Part shown: piece by piece, positions 1 through 14,100 of the stretch
Layout: the number at the start of each line of letters is the position of its first letter
How positions within the stretch are numbered: position 1 is the first letter of the stretch
Source: Chamaecrista fasciculata
Taxonomy: Eukaryota; Streptophyta; Magnoliopsida; Fabales; Fabaceae
Direction of reading: 5' to 3'
Assembly: GCA_003254925.1 (NCBI GenBank)
Contig: QANZ01005140.1
Coordinates: forward strand, 1,660-65,659
Length of the DNA: 64,000 nt
The notes under the pieces: model-generated
What the model was told of the DNA's origin: nothing
What the model saw: the letters and a program-made list of their open reading frames with translations, nothing else
The model's database searches: none
Position numbers and translations under genes: made by a program

Positions 1-710
1 TGCAGAATAAAATTTACACATATATATCATTTTCTTTAAGTGTAAAATTAAATCAAAATACATTCATAAATCATATTACATACGCATCCCCTAGTCACAA
101 ACTCACATTCATCCATTCATAAATCATACATTAACATATTCACATTAACATACCCAAACTCACATTCATACATTCAGACATTCACAAACTCACAACCGAT
201 GAAATAACAAAGATAGATTAGGTTTATAATGACACATACCCAGCGACAGCGAGCAGCGACAACAGCAGGGGAAGGCGTCGACGACACGGCGAGTTGCAGA
301 AGGCAGAGCAAGTCGAAGAAGGGAGAAAATTTTGAAGGCAANATAAATATATAGTTTTAAAAATAAAATAAATAATACACACAAATAATGTTAATATATA
401 ATATATAGAGTCATTTTTGGTCAATATCTTTTAGATGAGAAACATGATTGCACTGAATGGTGGAAGAAATATTCAATCATCAATCACTATTCTAATAATA
501 TAACTTTCGGCTGGCTAATCACGACTTAACACCATTCATGCATCAACCTCCAAGTTGTACCTTCCTTCTATCTCCATGCAATGTTTAAAAATTACATCGA
601 TTTGAAAAAATTGTCAGAATTATGGATTGGTAATTGGTCAGTTTAACCGTTAAATTAAGGATTGACTAACGAATAAATTGAATAATATTATAAATGAATA
701 AAAATATCAA
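1..710. other. Intergenic, no gene recognised
   Basis: AT-rich DNA. The start holds short direct repeats built on 'cattcata' and 'actcacattcat' (about 60-200). A slightly GC-richer patch at 230-330 could belong to an exon or 5' UTR of something outside my recognition, but its minus-strand frame matches no family I know. An isolated n sits at 342. Confidence 0.5.
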
Positions 711-1151
711 GGCCATAGTGCACTTTTGGTCCCATAACTTTTTTTAAAGTTTCAATTTGGTCCCATAACTTTTTTTGTTGCATTTTTGGTCCATATCTTT
801 TGCTAAAATTGCAGATTTGGTCTCGTGTTGCATTTTTTGTCCCATATCTTGGGGTCATGTTGCAGAATTGGTCCTATATCTCTTGGTCAAGTTGCAGAAT
901 TAGTCCCATATCTTTAGGTCAGGTGCGAAATTGGTCTAATATCATCTTATCAGATAGGACTGATGATGAAACTTTTTGCAAAGATATGGGACCGATTCTG
1001 CAATTTGATCAAAAGATATGGGACCAAAAGTGACACAGGACCAAATCTGCAACTTTTTACAAAGATATGGGACCAAAAGTGCAACAAAAAAAGTTATGGG
1101 ACCAAATTTAAACCTAAGCAAAAGTTATGGGACTAAAAGTGCACTTTGACC
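711..1151. mobile_element. MULE-type MITE with long terminal inverted repeats
   Basis: A 441-bp foldback element. The left end begins GGCCATAGTGCACTTTTGG and the reverse complement of the right end begins GGTCAAAGTGCACTTTTAG. The arms are near-complementary over almost the whole length and are built from repeats of 'tttggtcccatatctt'. It is flanked by a perfect 9-bp target-site duplication AAATATCAA (702-710 and 1152-1160). Nine-bp duplications with long inverted repeats are the hallmark of Mutator-like elements. There is no coding capacity, so it is non-autonomous. Confidence 0.9.
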
Positions 1152-1160
1152 AAATATCAA

Positions 1161-2431
1161 TTATTGACAAACATGCTGATTACTTCCTTTAAGTATAAAG
1201 AATGTGTGGATCAATAACCTCTATAAACTACAAACTAAATCATTCATTTGTTTTGTCTCTCGAACCTCCTATAGCATCACCCTTCACCTAAAGCTTTTTA
1301 AGCCCAACTCTGATTTGAGCTTTTAAACTGAGCCAAACCAGAAGTTGATTGGGCTAACCGGGTCATGTTCATCAGCACTTCAAACTAACTATAGGCTATA
1401 TAGCTCACAGAGTGAAAGAAATGGCCTTTAGAAAATTCCAAGTAAAAGAGGACCCAAATGCAGAAAAGTGATGAATATTGGAAAGAAGAAACAAACCAGC
1501 CAGGGTTTCAAAACAAAAACCTAGCCACTTAATGGTTCCTTACTTATTCCTTAACCAAGTGGTGGGGTTCGAATATTACCTTTGAGTATAAAAAACATTG
1601 TGGTCACCTTTTATCTTTAAGTGAAAGATCTATGACGAATAGATTAGTCAATGTTTTAGACGTTGGATACCTTTAGTTTATATTAAAAAAAAAACTAGCC
1701 ACATTGTGATTAGCAGTGTGATTAGGCGTTATAGTTAATTAATAGTTAGCTAACTAACGGGTTCAAAGCACTAAAATAAATGTTCAGGAGTCTTTAAGTA
1801 AAAGTTTGTAGTTTAGAGAAATTATTCACACATCCCCTATACTTCAGGAAGGTAATATGTATTTTTGGCTAAATTATTTGAAGAATAAAATTCAAGATTC
1901 ATTTCATTATTGGTGTGATACAAGAGTCCCTTTCTTTTTGTTCATTCCACTAAATTTTTATTATTTGGCATTGAGTTTTAAATACTGGTAGATCTTACAG
2001 CTTGCTTTCTATCCATGATACCAAGCAATGTGATATAACAAATTTCTTCTAGATTTTCCCTTTTCAATAGCTTCCAACTATGCCACCCACTATGATATTT
2101 CCTGAAGTCCCATTCCATCTACATGTCATACAGTAGAAAATTTAGAGTCCACTATGCATTTTACTAGTAACACAGAACACCAAAAATATACATCTGCATC
2201 TCTCACATCACTAAAACCTTACCAGATTGTGCCCACATATGAAATACTAAGATGAAAAATACCAAAATATGGCAAGGAAGAGTATAATTACAGCATATAT
2301 AGTTGATCAAAACCATAAGTTGACTGCCTTGTTTTACAGCCCAAGTGATAGATTGGTAAGGTAGCATAGTAACAAAAAGTACGTACAAAAGGATCTGAAT
2401 GATGTTCCATCACATTGAGAAACATATCAGT
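1161..2431. other. 3' flank of SOG1, no gene seen
   Basis: AT-rich intergenic DNA downstream of the SOG1 stop codon. No convincing coding exon, RNA gene or complete mobile element is visible. The part nearest 2431 probably contains the SOG1 3' UTR. Confidence 0.5.
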
Positions 2432-5400
2432 TTATATTACCTTGCCTCCGCCCCAGGCAGTAAAGCTATCCTGCGAACTGAAATCCTGAAGGAACAATTC
2501 CAAAAAGTTTAGTAAAATATGGAAAACTTCAAATTTATGAGTTGAATATATCCTAAATAATATACGACTATTGATTACTTTAGGCTAAAATGCACAAAAT
2601 CTCCTTGAACTTTAATTGTTGTGCAAAATACCCCTCTAAACTTTGAAAAGGGACGAGAGATGTACTGAACTTTTGATTTTGTCCAAAATACTTCTTTTGA
2701 TAAGATTCTAATTCCAAAAAAAAAATTAAACAAGATAGGTAATTTGCACAAAGTAAAAAATCTAGAGAGTTTTTCATCACTTTTCAAAGTTTAAAGGGGT
2801 TTTATTGTACCATGACTAAAGTTCAGGGAAGTGCTGGATTTTGTGTATAGAATTTTCCAGTTACAGGAAATGAAGATACTGAAAAAGACCACTGAAATGT
2901 AATGCAAAAACCATAGCGAACACAGAAATACCAGCTGACTAAGTTGAAACTCTGAAGGTGTTTCAAGCTCAATATTGGCAATAGCAGGATCAACGACAAG
3001 ATTTTGGCAGTCTTCAAGATCCTTCTTCAGATGCTCGGGTCCCAACTGAGCATAAACAGAAAAACTGGGTCGGTCATTATGCTCTCCACTCTTCCCGTCC
3101 CGATTGGGAGACTGGCTTTGAAGGAGATCATCACACAAGGACAAAGCTTCAACTAGCTGCTGTGAATCCAACAGATTCTGTGATTCACTATCCCACCATT
3201 TCGGGTCTTCATCAGCATGATTTTCAATGTTATCTGTGCCTTCATTAGGGATGGTTTCCTCCTTGGATAGATCAGTTTCTAAATGTTCCTCACAATCAGC
3301 TTGAAGTTCATCTCCTACACAATCCATCTGAGGATAAATGGTAGAAAACAGTGCAAAATTGTCAGCTTCTTTGCGTGGTTCAAATTTCAACTGAACCCAA
3401 TACTAGCAGTCTAGCAAGACTTTTGAACCGCGTTATCAATCAGAATTTGATCTTATAACCATACAATTATAGACAACAAAATGCATGGTTAAGTGGTATT
3501 CTGGGATTAATGATAATAAAGGCTATGATATGTAAGAGTTATTTAAGCCAAATTAGCATAAGCCAGAATGTGACTTGGGAGAAAAAACACATCAAATTGA
3601 CTAAATTACATAGTGTTATATACTCTTTCTACAAATCAATAACCACAGGTGGACCTTTAAGAGTATACTGTATACTGAATTTTTCACCCATTTTGTTTTG
3701 AATATCCAATCTATCAGATGACACGTTAAACATTAAATCCAGATACATGCTTAAAATTTTTTAACAGAAGAAAAAAGGAGGGTCCAATATAGAATGAAGC
3801 GCGTACAAACAGCTGCTTCAGCTCATCCAATAAGAAACACAAGAAAAATTAATCCAGCGAAAACACAGTAAGTTTGGAAAAAAAAATCATTCTAGCCAAA
3901 TACTACTTTTTAAGATTTTCCATTCATACAACAACCAACGATCATACGTACACCTCATATTTTAAACCCCACAAAAACTGAAAATACCACTATATCAGAA
4001 ACACAAATTATAGAAGATGTAAATATTTATTATGATATATTAAATTAAAAAAGAGGGAACATTCCCATCTGGGTAGAAAATATCTTACATTCATAGTAGA
4101 GTTTACAATACACGATATATTATAATGCTTCCTCGTTAAATAACTGAAGGATCAAAATAGTTGAAACACAACTCCTAAAGATTTAACTATAAAGTAAGAA
4201 TAAGGATTACAAAGAAAACAGATAATTCAATGCATACTAAAGACTGGGGCTTGGGTTGGCTCCTAGCTTGTGGAGTTGTGGGTATTGCTCGTTTCATTGT
4301 TGGGAATTTAGATTCTATAGTTAACAGTTGTTTTGGAGACTCCACCTGTTAGAGTATACATTCTTGAATAGCAAAATTAATCAATAATTTGTTGTGCATT
4401 AATCAACTTTTCAAAAAAACAATCTCTTTATTAACATTTTTTCTTAAAAAATATTAGATCATCTTAATTTTACAAAATAAAATAAAGTCTAACAGGATTT
4501 TGCACATGTAAATCAGAAAATATGATTAAAGGCTCTACCTGAGGATTGAAACATGATTCTTGTATTAGGTCAAGGTCGAGGGATCGCCGCTCATTACGAG
4601 GAGGATCAGGGGTGACAGATTTAGGAGTGACCGGATCAGCTTTTACAATTGTTGCTTCTATGATTTCAGTGGTTTCAGGAATATCAAGGTCATTCTTGTC
4701 ACCCAATCTGACTAGCTGCTGCTGGTAAAACACTTTGGAGATAACATACTCCCCTTCATTTTCATCCTCTTCAGTTCCAAGGTGATATTGATGCATAACC
4801 CAGTTAGTTTTCTCGGCCTTTGCTCCTTTAGCCATGCTCATATAGAGAACCATAATCTTTTTGCAGCCTTTTTGTACCCCATCCAACATGACTGGCTTGG
4901 TCCTTCCGGTCTTGTGCCAACGGACATCACCGAAATCCTGACCGTGTATTTTTCGACGCTTTCTATTGCCAGTATTATAAGCTTTGATTGCTCTGTGAAA
5001 GAAGTGGGAAGCACTACCATCTTGCTTCACACCTAAAATTATTTTTACCATAACTACTTAAACAAGTTGAAAAACAATTAAGTGTTCAAATTTGAGTAAG
5101 CTTGAGCTACCAACCTGGTAAATTTTGAGGATGTGTATAACAGATTCCATCATCCACTTCAAGAGTAGTGATAAATTCATCGATGAAAGGATGAGGTTTT
5201 GTATTTCCTCCACCAACTTTTGCAAGCAAGTGCAATATTATCTCTTGATCAGATGGATCAAATTTCACTCCTTTGGGTAATCCAGGCCACTCTTGTACTA
5301 CCTAACAACAGAAATTTTCAACTTGCACAAGTTATCATCAAACATAACTTCATCATAAATTAGAACTATAGCCAGTCAGACGTTAATATTTCTAAGAAAC

Positions 5401-6994
5401 CAGATAAAATGAATTAGTAATCATAATAACTAAATTTGACAAAAAGAAGAATATTAATGAGTTCTTGAAATATATTCTACACAATCGAAGCTGAATATTC
5501 TCTAATTCTCCATACAAACTAATCTATTGGGTGTTACTACTATGTGCACAAAGCCACAAACCGAAGCTGAGCGTTCTCTAATTCTCCATACAAACTAATC
5601 TATTGGTTGTTATTATTATGTGCACAAAAACATTTCATTTATATGGTACAACTTTTTTTCCATTTACCAAGTGCCCCTTACAAATCAATCTACAGAGTGT
5701 TAAAATGCCAGCTTACTTGTCAATGTTTAATAACCGGGTTAAAACAAAACCTTTCTCTCACTTAAGCTTAAAAATTGTTGTATGCTCAATGCACAGTGCA
5801 ATACCTTTTCATTTCTAATACAAAAACAAGTATGTGGCACAATCGCAGTAATATTCACCTAACAAAACACCTTAACATGCCCACAAGATTTGTGTAATTA
5901 TATTGAAAAATAATTATCAATACTTGATTACATGAATGAAAAACACGACAGCAGCTACCAGAGAAGGGGGATGGCGTTTACATGCAATTTTTGCATAAAA
6001 CAAACATTGCTGTGGTGTTTATTTGGAAAAAGAAAAGCTTGGCTGAACAAAATACACATACATCACTATTATCGATAACATGTTGACAATTTGGGCAAGC
6101 TCTTGTAGGATTGCTTTTCCATACAACACTTTCAGAATTGCTTGCTCCAGATGCAGTCTTAATTTTGGTAGCAATTCTACTTTTGTCAACCAACCATGAT
6201 GGTCTGCAATATAAACAAGAAGAGCTACAAAACATTAGAAGTCTAACCACATACAGCTCATAGCCTCATACTCAATGAACAACAAAGTGTAGCACTCAAA
6301 TGGTATAGAATACCGCACTAAAAGACTAACACGGACTATGAAACACAGGCTATGAAACAAAGACTAACACGGACACACATGTCAACACGCTAAATTCTTC
6401 ACATTATATGACACAACATGGGATATATGTAAATATAAATATCTATAAACATTGATGCAAACTTCAAAAATTATAATATCTATTTATGAAATATGTCATG
6501 TGTTAAATTTTGACACTAGTGAACATGTGTCAAACATGTATACACTCCCACAAAATGAATAGTCCACTGCTTCATTGACCACAACATACAGTTAACTAAC
6601 AGAAAACTCATATTATTGAAAACCCCAGTCCTCTGAAATCACTGAGAATACTATTCAAAACAACCCAAGAAGACATTGGTCAATCATACAGATGGTACAA
6701 CAGAGTAAGCGTTTCAAGTTGAGGGTGCTGCATTCCCAAACCTCAACCTCAACCACCAAGACCTTATATTTAGTATTAGCATCCAATGGGGGAAAAAAAC
6801 ACAAAAATGAACAAATGAATAAGCTAAGCTTCTTAATAACCCAGATGATCGGCAATCTAATAAACAATGAACATCCCCTTTTACAACCAAAACATAAAAA
6901 AGCTATTTTTTTTCTTTTTTCTTTTTCCATACGAGACGAGCTAACCCCTTTTACAGAGTAAAGCGAAGTCGCGAGAAGGTATATACCCAGCCAT
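2432..6994 (-). CDS. SOG1: SOG1, NAC-domain DNA-damage-response transcription factor
   Basis: Plant-specific nuclear master regulator of the DNA damage response, functionally likened to p53 and activated by ATM/ATR phosphorylation. Coding exons on the minus strand: 6994-6987, 6203-6062, 5301-5115, 5032-4539, 3390-2932, 2485-2432; all joins are GT-AG and keep phase, giving 447 residues (Arabidopsis SOG1 has about 449). The tiny first exon (ATGGCTGG) joins to give MAGPSWLVD, matching the family start. Residues 1-50 carry the SOG1 N-terminal block with [12 protein letters not shown]. The NAC domain runs about 53-220 ([38 protein letters not shown]). The tail has five SQ sites at Ser347, 353, 369, 428 and 434, with almost the spacing of the five ATM target serines known in Arabidopsis. 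The last exon ends [11 protein letters not shown]; an AAG|GTAATA just before the stop could instead be a donor to one more tiny exon. Introns hold MITE-like repeats. Confidence 0.95.
2576..2840. repeat. MITE-like foldback repeat in SOG1 intron 5
   Basis: Imperfect inverted repeat: 'ccttgaactttaattgttgt' and 'aaactttgaaaaggg' near the left end are mirrored by the complement of 'cttttcaaagtttaaagggg' and 'gactaaagttcaggga' near the right end. It lies between SOG1 coding exons 5 and 6. I could not fix a target-site duplication, so the boundaries are approximate. Confidence 0.55.
6340..6545. repeat. Dispersed 'acacggacac / catgtgtcaaacatg' repeat in SOG1 intron 1
   Basis: Sequence rich in 'gacac' and 'catgtgtc' motifs. 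It resembles blocks at about 48395-48720 and 52540-52640, where 'gtgtccatgcttcttag' and 'tgtcggacactgacacgtgtc' occur. Probably a remnant of one repeat family in three places. Class not determined. Confidence 0.4.
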
Positions 6995-8188
6995 GGGATG
7001 GCAGAGAGATGACGACGGTGCAGGTCGTAAACTCAGAACAATCGTTTTCTGGGATTCGCTGCTTCGTCTTCTTTGGTCTCTGAGAAACTACCAATGATGC
7101 TAATAAAATGAAAAACTGGAACTTTTCTTTTTATATTCTTTTCTTTGGAGGGTTTATTAAATTTAAATGAGGAGAGTCGAGAAAGATAATGGATTGATTT
7201 CCATTTTCTTAAATTAGGAATTTTTTTGATATGGCGTTTCAAATTTTGAAAATGGGGGTACCCTTCTCTTCCGGTACGAACCATCATGTTCGTGGGGAAA
7301 AAGAAAAGAAAAGAGATAAAAAATAATGGTTTAAGTTTTATTATATTCTTTTAGTATTGAATTTGAATCTCAAATTACGCACATATTTTTTTTTACTTTG
7401 ACTTCGATTTCGATTGTTTCCGTTCCTGGAATCTTGGTCTTTTTTTTTTTTTTTTGGTAGTTGAATCTTGGTCTTCTTGGTTTGGAATTATGCATGAACA
7501 AAATGAACACCGGGCCCTATAATTACGACTTACGAGTCACTTTATTTTATTTTTTTATTTTAAAATATTATTTCCAAAAATTAAGTTATGTATTTAATAT
7601 TTAATATATTAAGTAAACTGATTTAATAAAAGTGTCTCTCTATATGATTATATATTAATTTAATTTAAAACTATTTAATATCTCCTAAAATTATATTGAA
7701 ACGATATTCAAAATCGAATCAGTTTTTTTTTTAACAAATCGAATCAGTTCAACCCGCAATAAAATCGAATTAAATCAAAGAATAGATAATTTAGTTTGAT
7801 TAAAAATAAATTAAAATTAATTGATTTGGTTTTATTCATAATTTCATACGATTAATCTTTCCAATCTTCTCTCTCTTCCTCTCTACTCTAGTTATCTAAT
7901 TATAACTTTTTTTAAATTTTTTTGAATTTCAAATGCTTTANACCTGTAACTCTCTCCTCTAATCCCAACTCATTTAAACTTCTTAAAAAAAATAAAAATA
8001 CATGGAGCCCAATACAGGCCCAATAATCAGTAATGGGCTGAGAAAAGCCTTTTCGGAGCCCTATCCGGAAACCCACCCGATGCTTCCGTTCCAAGTTTCC
8101 AAAATTCCCCATTCAATGCCACTTTCTCAACCCATTTTCTTTCGGAAACCCATCACCCAACGCCGTCGTACTGGTTGCCGGAACCACC
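6995..8188. promoter_or_regulatory. Divergent intergenic region between SOG1 and ILP1
   Basis: These 1,194 bases separate the two start codons and must hold the promoters and 5' UTRs of both genes. Close to ILP1 there are three site II motifs (TGGGCC/T on one strand or the other) at 8006-8011, 8017-8022 and 8034-8039. In plants such elements are bound by TCP factors and are frequent upstream of cell-cycle and growth genes; activity here is inference. The centre (about 7320-7900) is very AT-rich. An isolated n is at 7941. Confidence 0.6.
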
Positions 8189-11100
8189 ATGAGCAGCAGC
8201 AGATCGAGAAACTTTCGCCGACGAGCTGGCGACGACGACGAAGACGAAGAAGCCGCCGGCGGAGAGGCCCCCTCGACCATCTCCGTGAAGGCTCCGTCGA
8301 AACCGTCTTCTTCCTTGTCCGGTGCCGCCAAGCCTAAGAAGCCGCAACACCAAGCCCCCAAGCTTCTCAGCTTCGCCGACGATGAGGATAATGAAACCCC
8401 ACCATCGCGTACGAAACGGGCCGGTTCTGACAAGTCCTCTTCTCGTTTGACCAAGCCTTCTTCTTCTTCTCACAAGATTACGGCCGCGAAAGACCGTGTT
8501 GCTCATTCCTCGTCCGCCACCGCTTCCGTCACTTCAAATGTCCAACCCCAAGCTGGAACTTACACTAAGGAAGCACTCCGTGAGCTCCAAAAGAACACTC
8601 GAACTCTGGCTAGCAGTTCTCGTCCTTCTTCGGATTCAAAACCCTCCTCTGAACCTATAATTGTATTGAAAGGCCTTGTAAAACCCGCGGAGCCAGTGAA
8701 AGAAGCGCAGGAATCGGGGTCGGAAGACGAAGAAGAAGATGAGCTTAAAGAGAAAAAAGCTGACGTCTTTCGCAGTGTTAAAGATGATGCACGGACCAAA
8801 TTGGCTTCCATAGGGATTGCAAATGGGAAGAGCTCGTCTGGATCGCTGTTTCCTGATGAAGAGACCATAAAGGCCATCCGGGCGAAAAGGGAGCGATTGA
8901 GGCTAGCACGTCCGGCGGCACCAGATTATATCTCGTTGGATGGAGGAAGTAATCATGGTGCTGCTGAGGGTTTAAGCGATGAGGAACCGGAGTTCCGGGG
9001 TCGAATTGCGCTGCTTGGGGAGAAAATAGAGGGGGCAAAGAAGGGTGTGTTTGAGGATGTGGATGAGAGGGTGATGAATATGCGCGTAAATGATAGTGTA
9101 GAGGTTGATGAAGAGGATGATGAAGAGGAGAAGATGTGGGAAGAAGAGCAGTTTAGAAAAGGATTGGGAAAAAGAATGGATGAAGGTTCTACTGCTAGAG
9201 CAGGCAACAATGATGTTCCTGTGGTTCAAGGTGCCCAACAGCAAAAGTTTGTTTCCTCAGCTGCGGCTGTATATAGTTCAGCTCCGAGTGCATCAATTAG
9301 TCCCAGCATAGGAGGAGCAATCGGGGTAGCACAGGGCTTGGACGTAATGTCCATATCTCAACAAGCTGAGGTCGCAAAGAAAGCTCTGCAAGACAATGTG
9401 AAGAGGCTTAAGGTATGAACAACTTCTACCATGGTCAAACTGGCACAAACATGAAATTTTATGGGCATAGGTTTTCTGTTTAGTAAATATACTTATAACT
9501 TGACTCAAATTAATAATGATGGCGGAAGTGGGTTATATACTTATATTGTTTTTTACTTGAGCAGCATGTATTTGTAAACTTAAGGCTTGATTGAGAGTTT
9601 TAAAGAGAGTAGTGTGGGGTGATTATAAATGGAGTGAGAAGGAGTGAGATGGAGCTGGGTGGGCTGGACAGTCATTCTATTGATTCGAAGTTTAAGGTAG
9701 TGTGAGATAGAAAATTTACAAGTTTACAACAGAAAAGGAAAGACTAAAGTGTTTAAAGAGGGTGACAAGATATGAGCAAAGAATGATTAAGGAGGAAGGT
9801 GAGAGAATAAGAAAGTGTGATAAGGTTAAAAGGGAAAAATAAAAGTTATTAAAACTCCAAACCATCTCAAAGCCCCCAATTTGGAGGGGTTTGAAAATTA
9901 GTTTTTTTAAGTGTATTTGTAGTTGTGGCGTTATGGTTTTCTGGAGTTTTTTTCAAGTATTAATCTGACTTGGTATTTGAGGAATTTCTTATGCATTAGA
10001 GTAATGAAACTCTCTATTGTCACCTCACCTCACCAGTTATGAGTTGGTAACTTAGAGGGACCTTTGATATAATGGTAATAAGAAAAATGTGCTTGATGAG
10101 GCATCTAAGAATGTACTGGGTTGTTCTAGGAGACTAAAAATTTATGCTTTCTAAGTTTGATGTCTACATATAGCCTTGCCACCCTTTTTTTTGGGGGGGT
10201 CTCTCTCTCCACTTTTTTCAGTAGTCGTATCTCTAACCTGGTAATTGAAAATGTGGTTAACTGGTTATCCAATTGCAATCTAGGCAGTGTGGCCGATAGT
10301 TTATAATAGCTAATGGTGCTAACTCCTAAACCAACATGGCGGATGTTATGGTGGCTGTCGTATTGAGGTGAGGCAGCCCTAATATTAGGAGAAAAAACTG
10401 GACATTATAAAAAACACACTGGGCAGAGCTCACCTGACAATTGTGGATGTATAAAAAGAATAATTTAAAACAGAGGATGATTCAGGGAAGAATGGAGGAA
10501 GAAAAAAGATAAAAGATAAAATGGTAGGAACGGAGAGTTGCAGTTACCTTACTGGAGTTTTGTGAGCTTTGTGACGGTTTCAAGTCTGAAATTCATCAAC
10601 TGTGTCTGGTCTGAAACCGAAGTTCCTGCTGTTTGCTTGAGAACAGATATGTGATGTGTGATAAATTTTTTAAATGCTCTTTTTTGTTGCAGAAATTTCT
10701 GATAGGCAGGTTGCCCATCAGATTTTAAAACCAATGGGTGGGTGCAGATAGGAGAAACCCCTTACAGTTTCCTTGGATTTAAGACTTAGTCTGACATGAT
10801 TTTTTCACTAGATTGATATAATTGAAAATATTTTCATAGTGTTTATGATTGTTTTCTACCATGACAGGAATCTCATGGCAGATCTGTGTCATCATTGAAT
10901 AAAACGGATGAAAATTTGTCTTCCTCACTTTTGAATATTACTTCTCTTGAGAACTCTTTAGCGGCAGCTGATGAGAAGTACAGGTTTATGCAAAAGCTCC
11001 GAAGCTATGTTGCAAATATATGCGACTTTTTGCAGGTAGCTATATTTCTTTTTTGCATGTCTCTTCCAAGTTTAAGTATGTCATCCTGTCTGGATAACCA

Positions 11101-14100
11101 TCTTTAAAGAGTGATTTTGCTGTATATTTTTTAATTTTATTTCATATTCTTACTACATAATTATGTCTTTCTCTCTATGTGTTTAAAGTAACTTAAAAAT
11201 AAAATTATGAGGTACCAATAAAATTATTCTCAGTCCTTAATTTGTTATGGGATAAAACTGCATATGGAATCTCTTAGGTTTAGGATTTCGGGTTTTATTG
11301 AGTGAGTCTTCGGGTTGTGGAACAGTTTCTGGTTTCTTTGTTCAAAGGCTTTGAACAGACAAAGGAGCACAGAAATTTTTGCTAGTGCTCATTTTTCTTT
11401 GAGATTGGGAATATCTGTGTTGAGTTGTATAATTTCTTCTTTTATTGAAGAAATATACATTTAGTTATATGGTGGAATGGAATGGATCCTTTACAGAATT
11501 TAAAGTATGCTGAATACCAGGATATAGTACAAGGTAGGAGGATAAGAAAGTAATCACAAGCTGCTGAAAAATTCTTTGGGATACTCAAATCTTCCAATTA
11601 ATTTGATTTATGGAAAGTTAAAAAACTATGTAATTAAATATCTAACTAGCCTGGATTTCACCAATTCTATTTGGTTCAGATCTTGATCAATAGCATGGAG
11701 TTCATGAAAAGCTCTTAACAATCTCTTCTGCAGATTGTCTACCATATTTCTTGTCAGTGTTGACATCTACTTTTTCACCCCTCTTTTGACTGGAGATAAA
11801 AGAAGATGGATTTCTTTTTTCATCTTATTGTATCACATAGCGTTAATCGTCAATGATAATTTGATCTAAAGCAACATGTCTCACGCAGTATAAAAAAATG
11901 TGTCCCTGCCTGGTTATATAAATTTTGACATTAAGTGCTTACTTGTGTCCTATCCAAAACTGCTTGATGTGGGGTGTCATTCTTTTAGTAGTAACTAGGT
12001 CTAAAACAATTGTGCCATTTATGGTTTCAGCATAAAGCTCCTTACATTGAGGAACTTGAAGAGCGGATGAAGGGGCTTCATGAAGATCGTGCGTCGGCAA
12101 TCTTTGAAAGGAGAAAAACCAACAATGATGATGAAATGAAGGAGGTAGAAGCAGCTGTTAAAGCTGCAATGTCAGTTTTCAGCAGGAAAGGTAGCAATGC
12201 AGAACTAATTGCTGTTGCTGCAAGTGCTGCTCAGGCTGCAACTACTGCTATAAAAGAACAGAGAGATCTACCAGTGAAGTTAGATGAATTTGGTAGAGAT
12301 TTAAATCTTGAGAAACGGATGAAAATGAAAGCCCAGGCTGAGGATCGTCAACGCAGAAAATTTCGGGCATTGAAGTCTAATAATAAGCAAGCAAATATGG
12401 AATTAGATGATCATAAAACAGAGGGTGAATCAAGCACTGATGAGAGTGATAGTGAGAGCCAAGCTTATCAGTCACAACATGATATGTTGATGCAAACTGC
12501 TGATCAGATTTTCAGTGATGCAGCTGAGGAATATGGCCAGCTTTCTTTGGTCAAGAAGAGATTTGAAGAATGGAAAATGGAGTATTCATCAAGCTATCGT
12601 GATGCTTATATGTCATTGAGTCTTCCATCTATCTTCTCTCCATATGTGAGGTTAGAACTCTTGAAGTGGGATCCACTCCACAAGGGTTCAGGTTTTCAAG
12701 ACATGAAATGGTATCAATCTATTTATTTTGTTACTGACCTACTTGAGATACTATTTTTTTTATTTATAATTTATAATTTTTTAGACGTATAATGATTAAT
12801 TTGGTCTGTTTAGAATGCTTTCACATTAGCCACTTATCTGTTCCCTAACTTAATCATACATATATGTACATCTTTTATCAATCTATTTGTCTTCCATTTA
12901 GTTATATTGTGTTTTCCTTCTCTCTTCATATTTAGGTATAAATTGTTGTTCACTTATGGTTTGCGTGAAGATGGAAAAGATCTTGTGCATGATGATGATG
13001 ATGTTGACCTTGAACTTGTGCCTAATTTGGTGGAGAAGGTGGCACTCCCTATGCTTCAGTATGAAATTGTCCATTGCTGGGACATGCTTAGTCAACAGGA
13101 AACAGTTAATGCCATTGCTGCCACAAAATTGATTGTACAACATGTGTCTCATGAAAGTGAAGCTCTTGCAGATCTTTTAGTTTCCATTCGCTCACGATTG
13201 GCTGATGCTGTCACTAATGTTACGGTAATGTCATTAATGTTTCTATTTACTTTTTAGGCACTCCTATCAGATGCTTATTTAAATATTTGCTGGTCTTTTA
13301 ATTATATATGTATATGGATATCTACTTTGTGCATGTTCTGTAGCTCTGCTTGAAGATTATTTTTCTGACTATTTAGGCCTGTAGATGAATAACTTTTTTT
13401 TAATCTTATCTACTTAGGTCCCAACCTGGAGTCCTCTAATGCTAGCTGCTGTTCCAGATGCTGCACGAGTTGCAGCATATCGATTTGGTGTCTCTGTTCG
13501 ATTATTAAGAAATATTGGCTTGTGGAAGGATATTTTTGCGAAGCCAGTATTAGAGAAGCTAGCTCTTGATGAGCTTTTGTGTGGAAAAGTTCTACCTCAC
13601 TTTCGGAGCATATCAGAAAATGTTCATGATGCAATAACAAGAACAGAAAGGATCATCGCTTCTCTTTCTGGAGTCTGGGCTGGCCCAAGTGTTGTAGGAG
13701 ACAGGAGGTATGTTGATAGTGGTATCTTTTGAGTTTTGATAATTGGTAATTGCATTTGTTGCTTTTTAAGAAATATTTTATTCACATTCTTGAGTCTTTT
13801 CAAGCAAGGTAGTACTAACTTGCTAGCACAACCTGAGTAGTTGAATTTGACTTACTATGTCAGGTTGTGAGGTCTTACAGTGAGGGTAATGGGGCAAAAT
13901 TTTTTGCACCGATCCATGAAACAAGCTATGAAAACTTTTAACTATCAATTTGCCCCCTCCCCTATTACTTCAGAAAATAAAAAAGAAAGCGAAGTAAAAA
14001 AGGAGCTCAAATATTAGTTTTTTTTAACCGCCCGGGGGGGTGGGTTGGTAAGGGGGGAGTGTGGGAGGTAGAGGGACTCTGGCATGAGGTGTCCCATGCT

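Noticed and set aside
8113..8506. Minus-strand and second-frame ORFs of 110-117 residues over ILP1 exon 1
   Set aside because: Shadows of the GC-rich, low-complexity ILP1 exon 1; no family match and no splice context.
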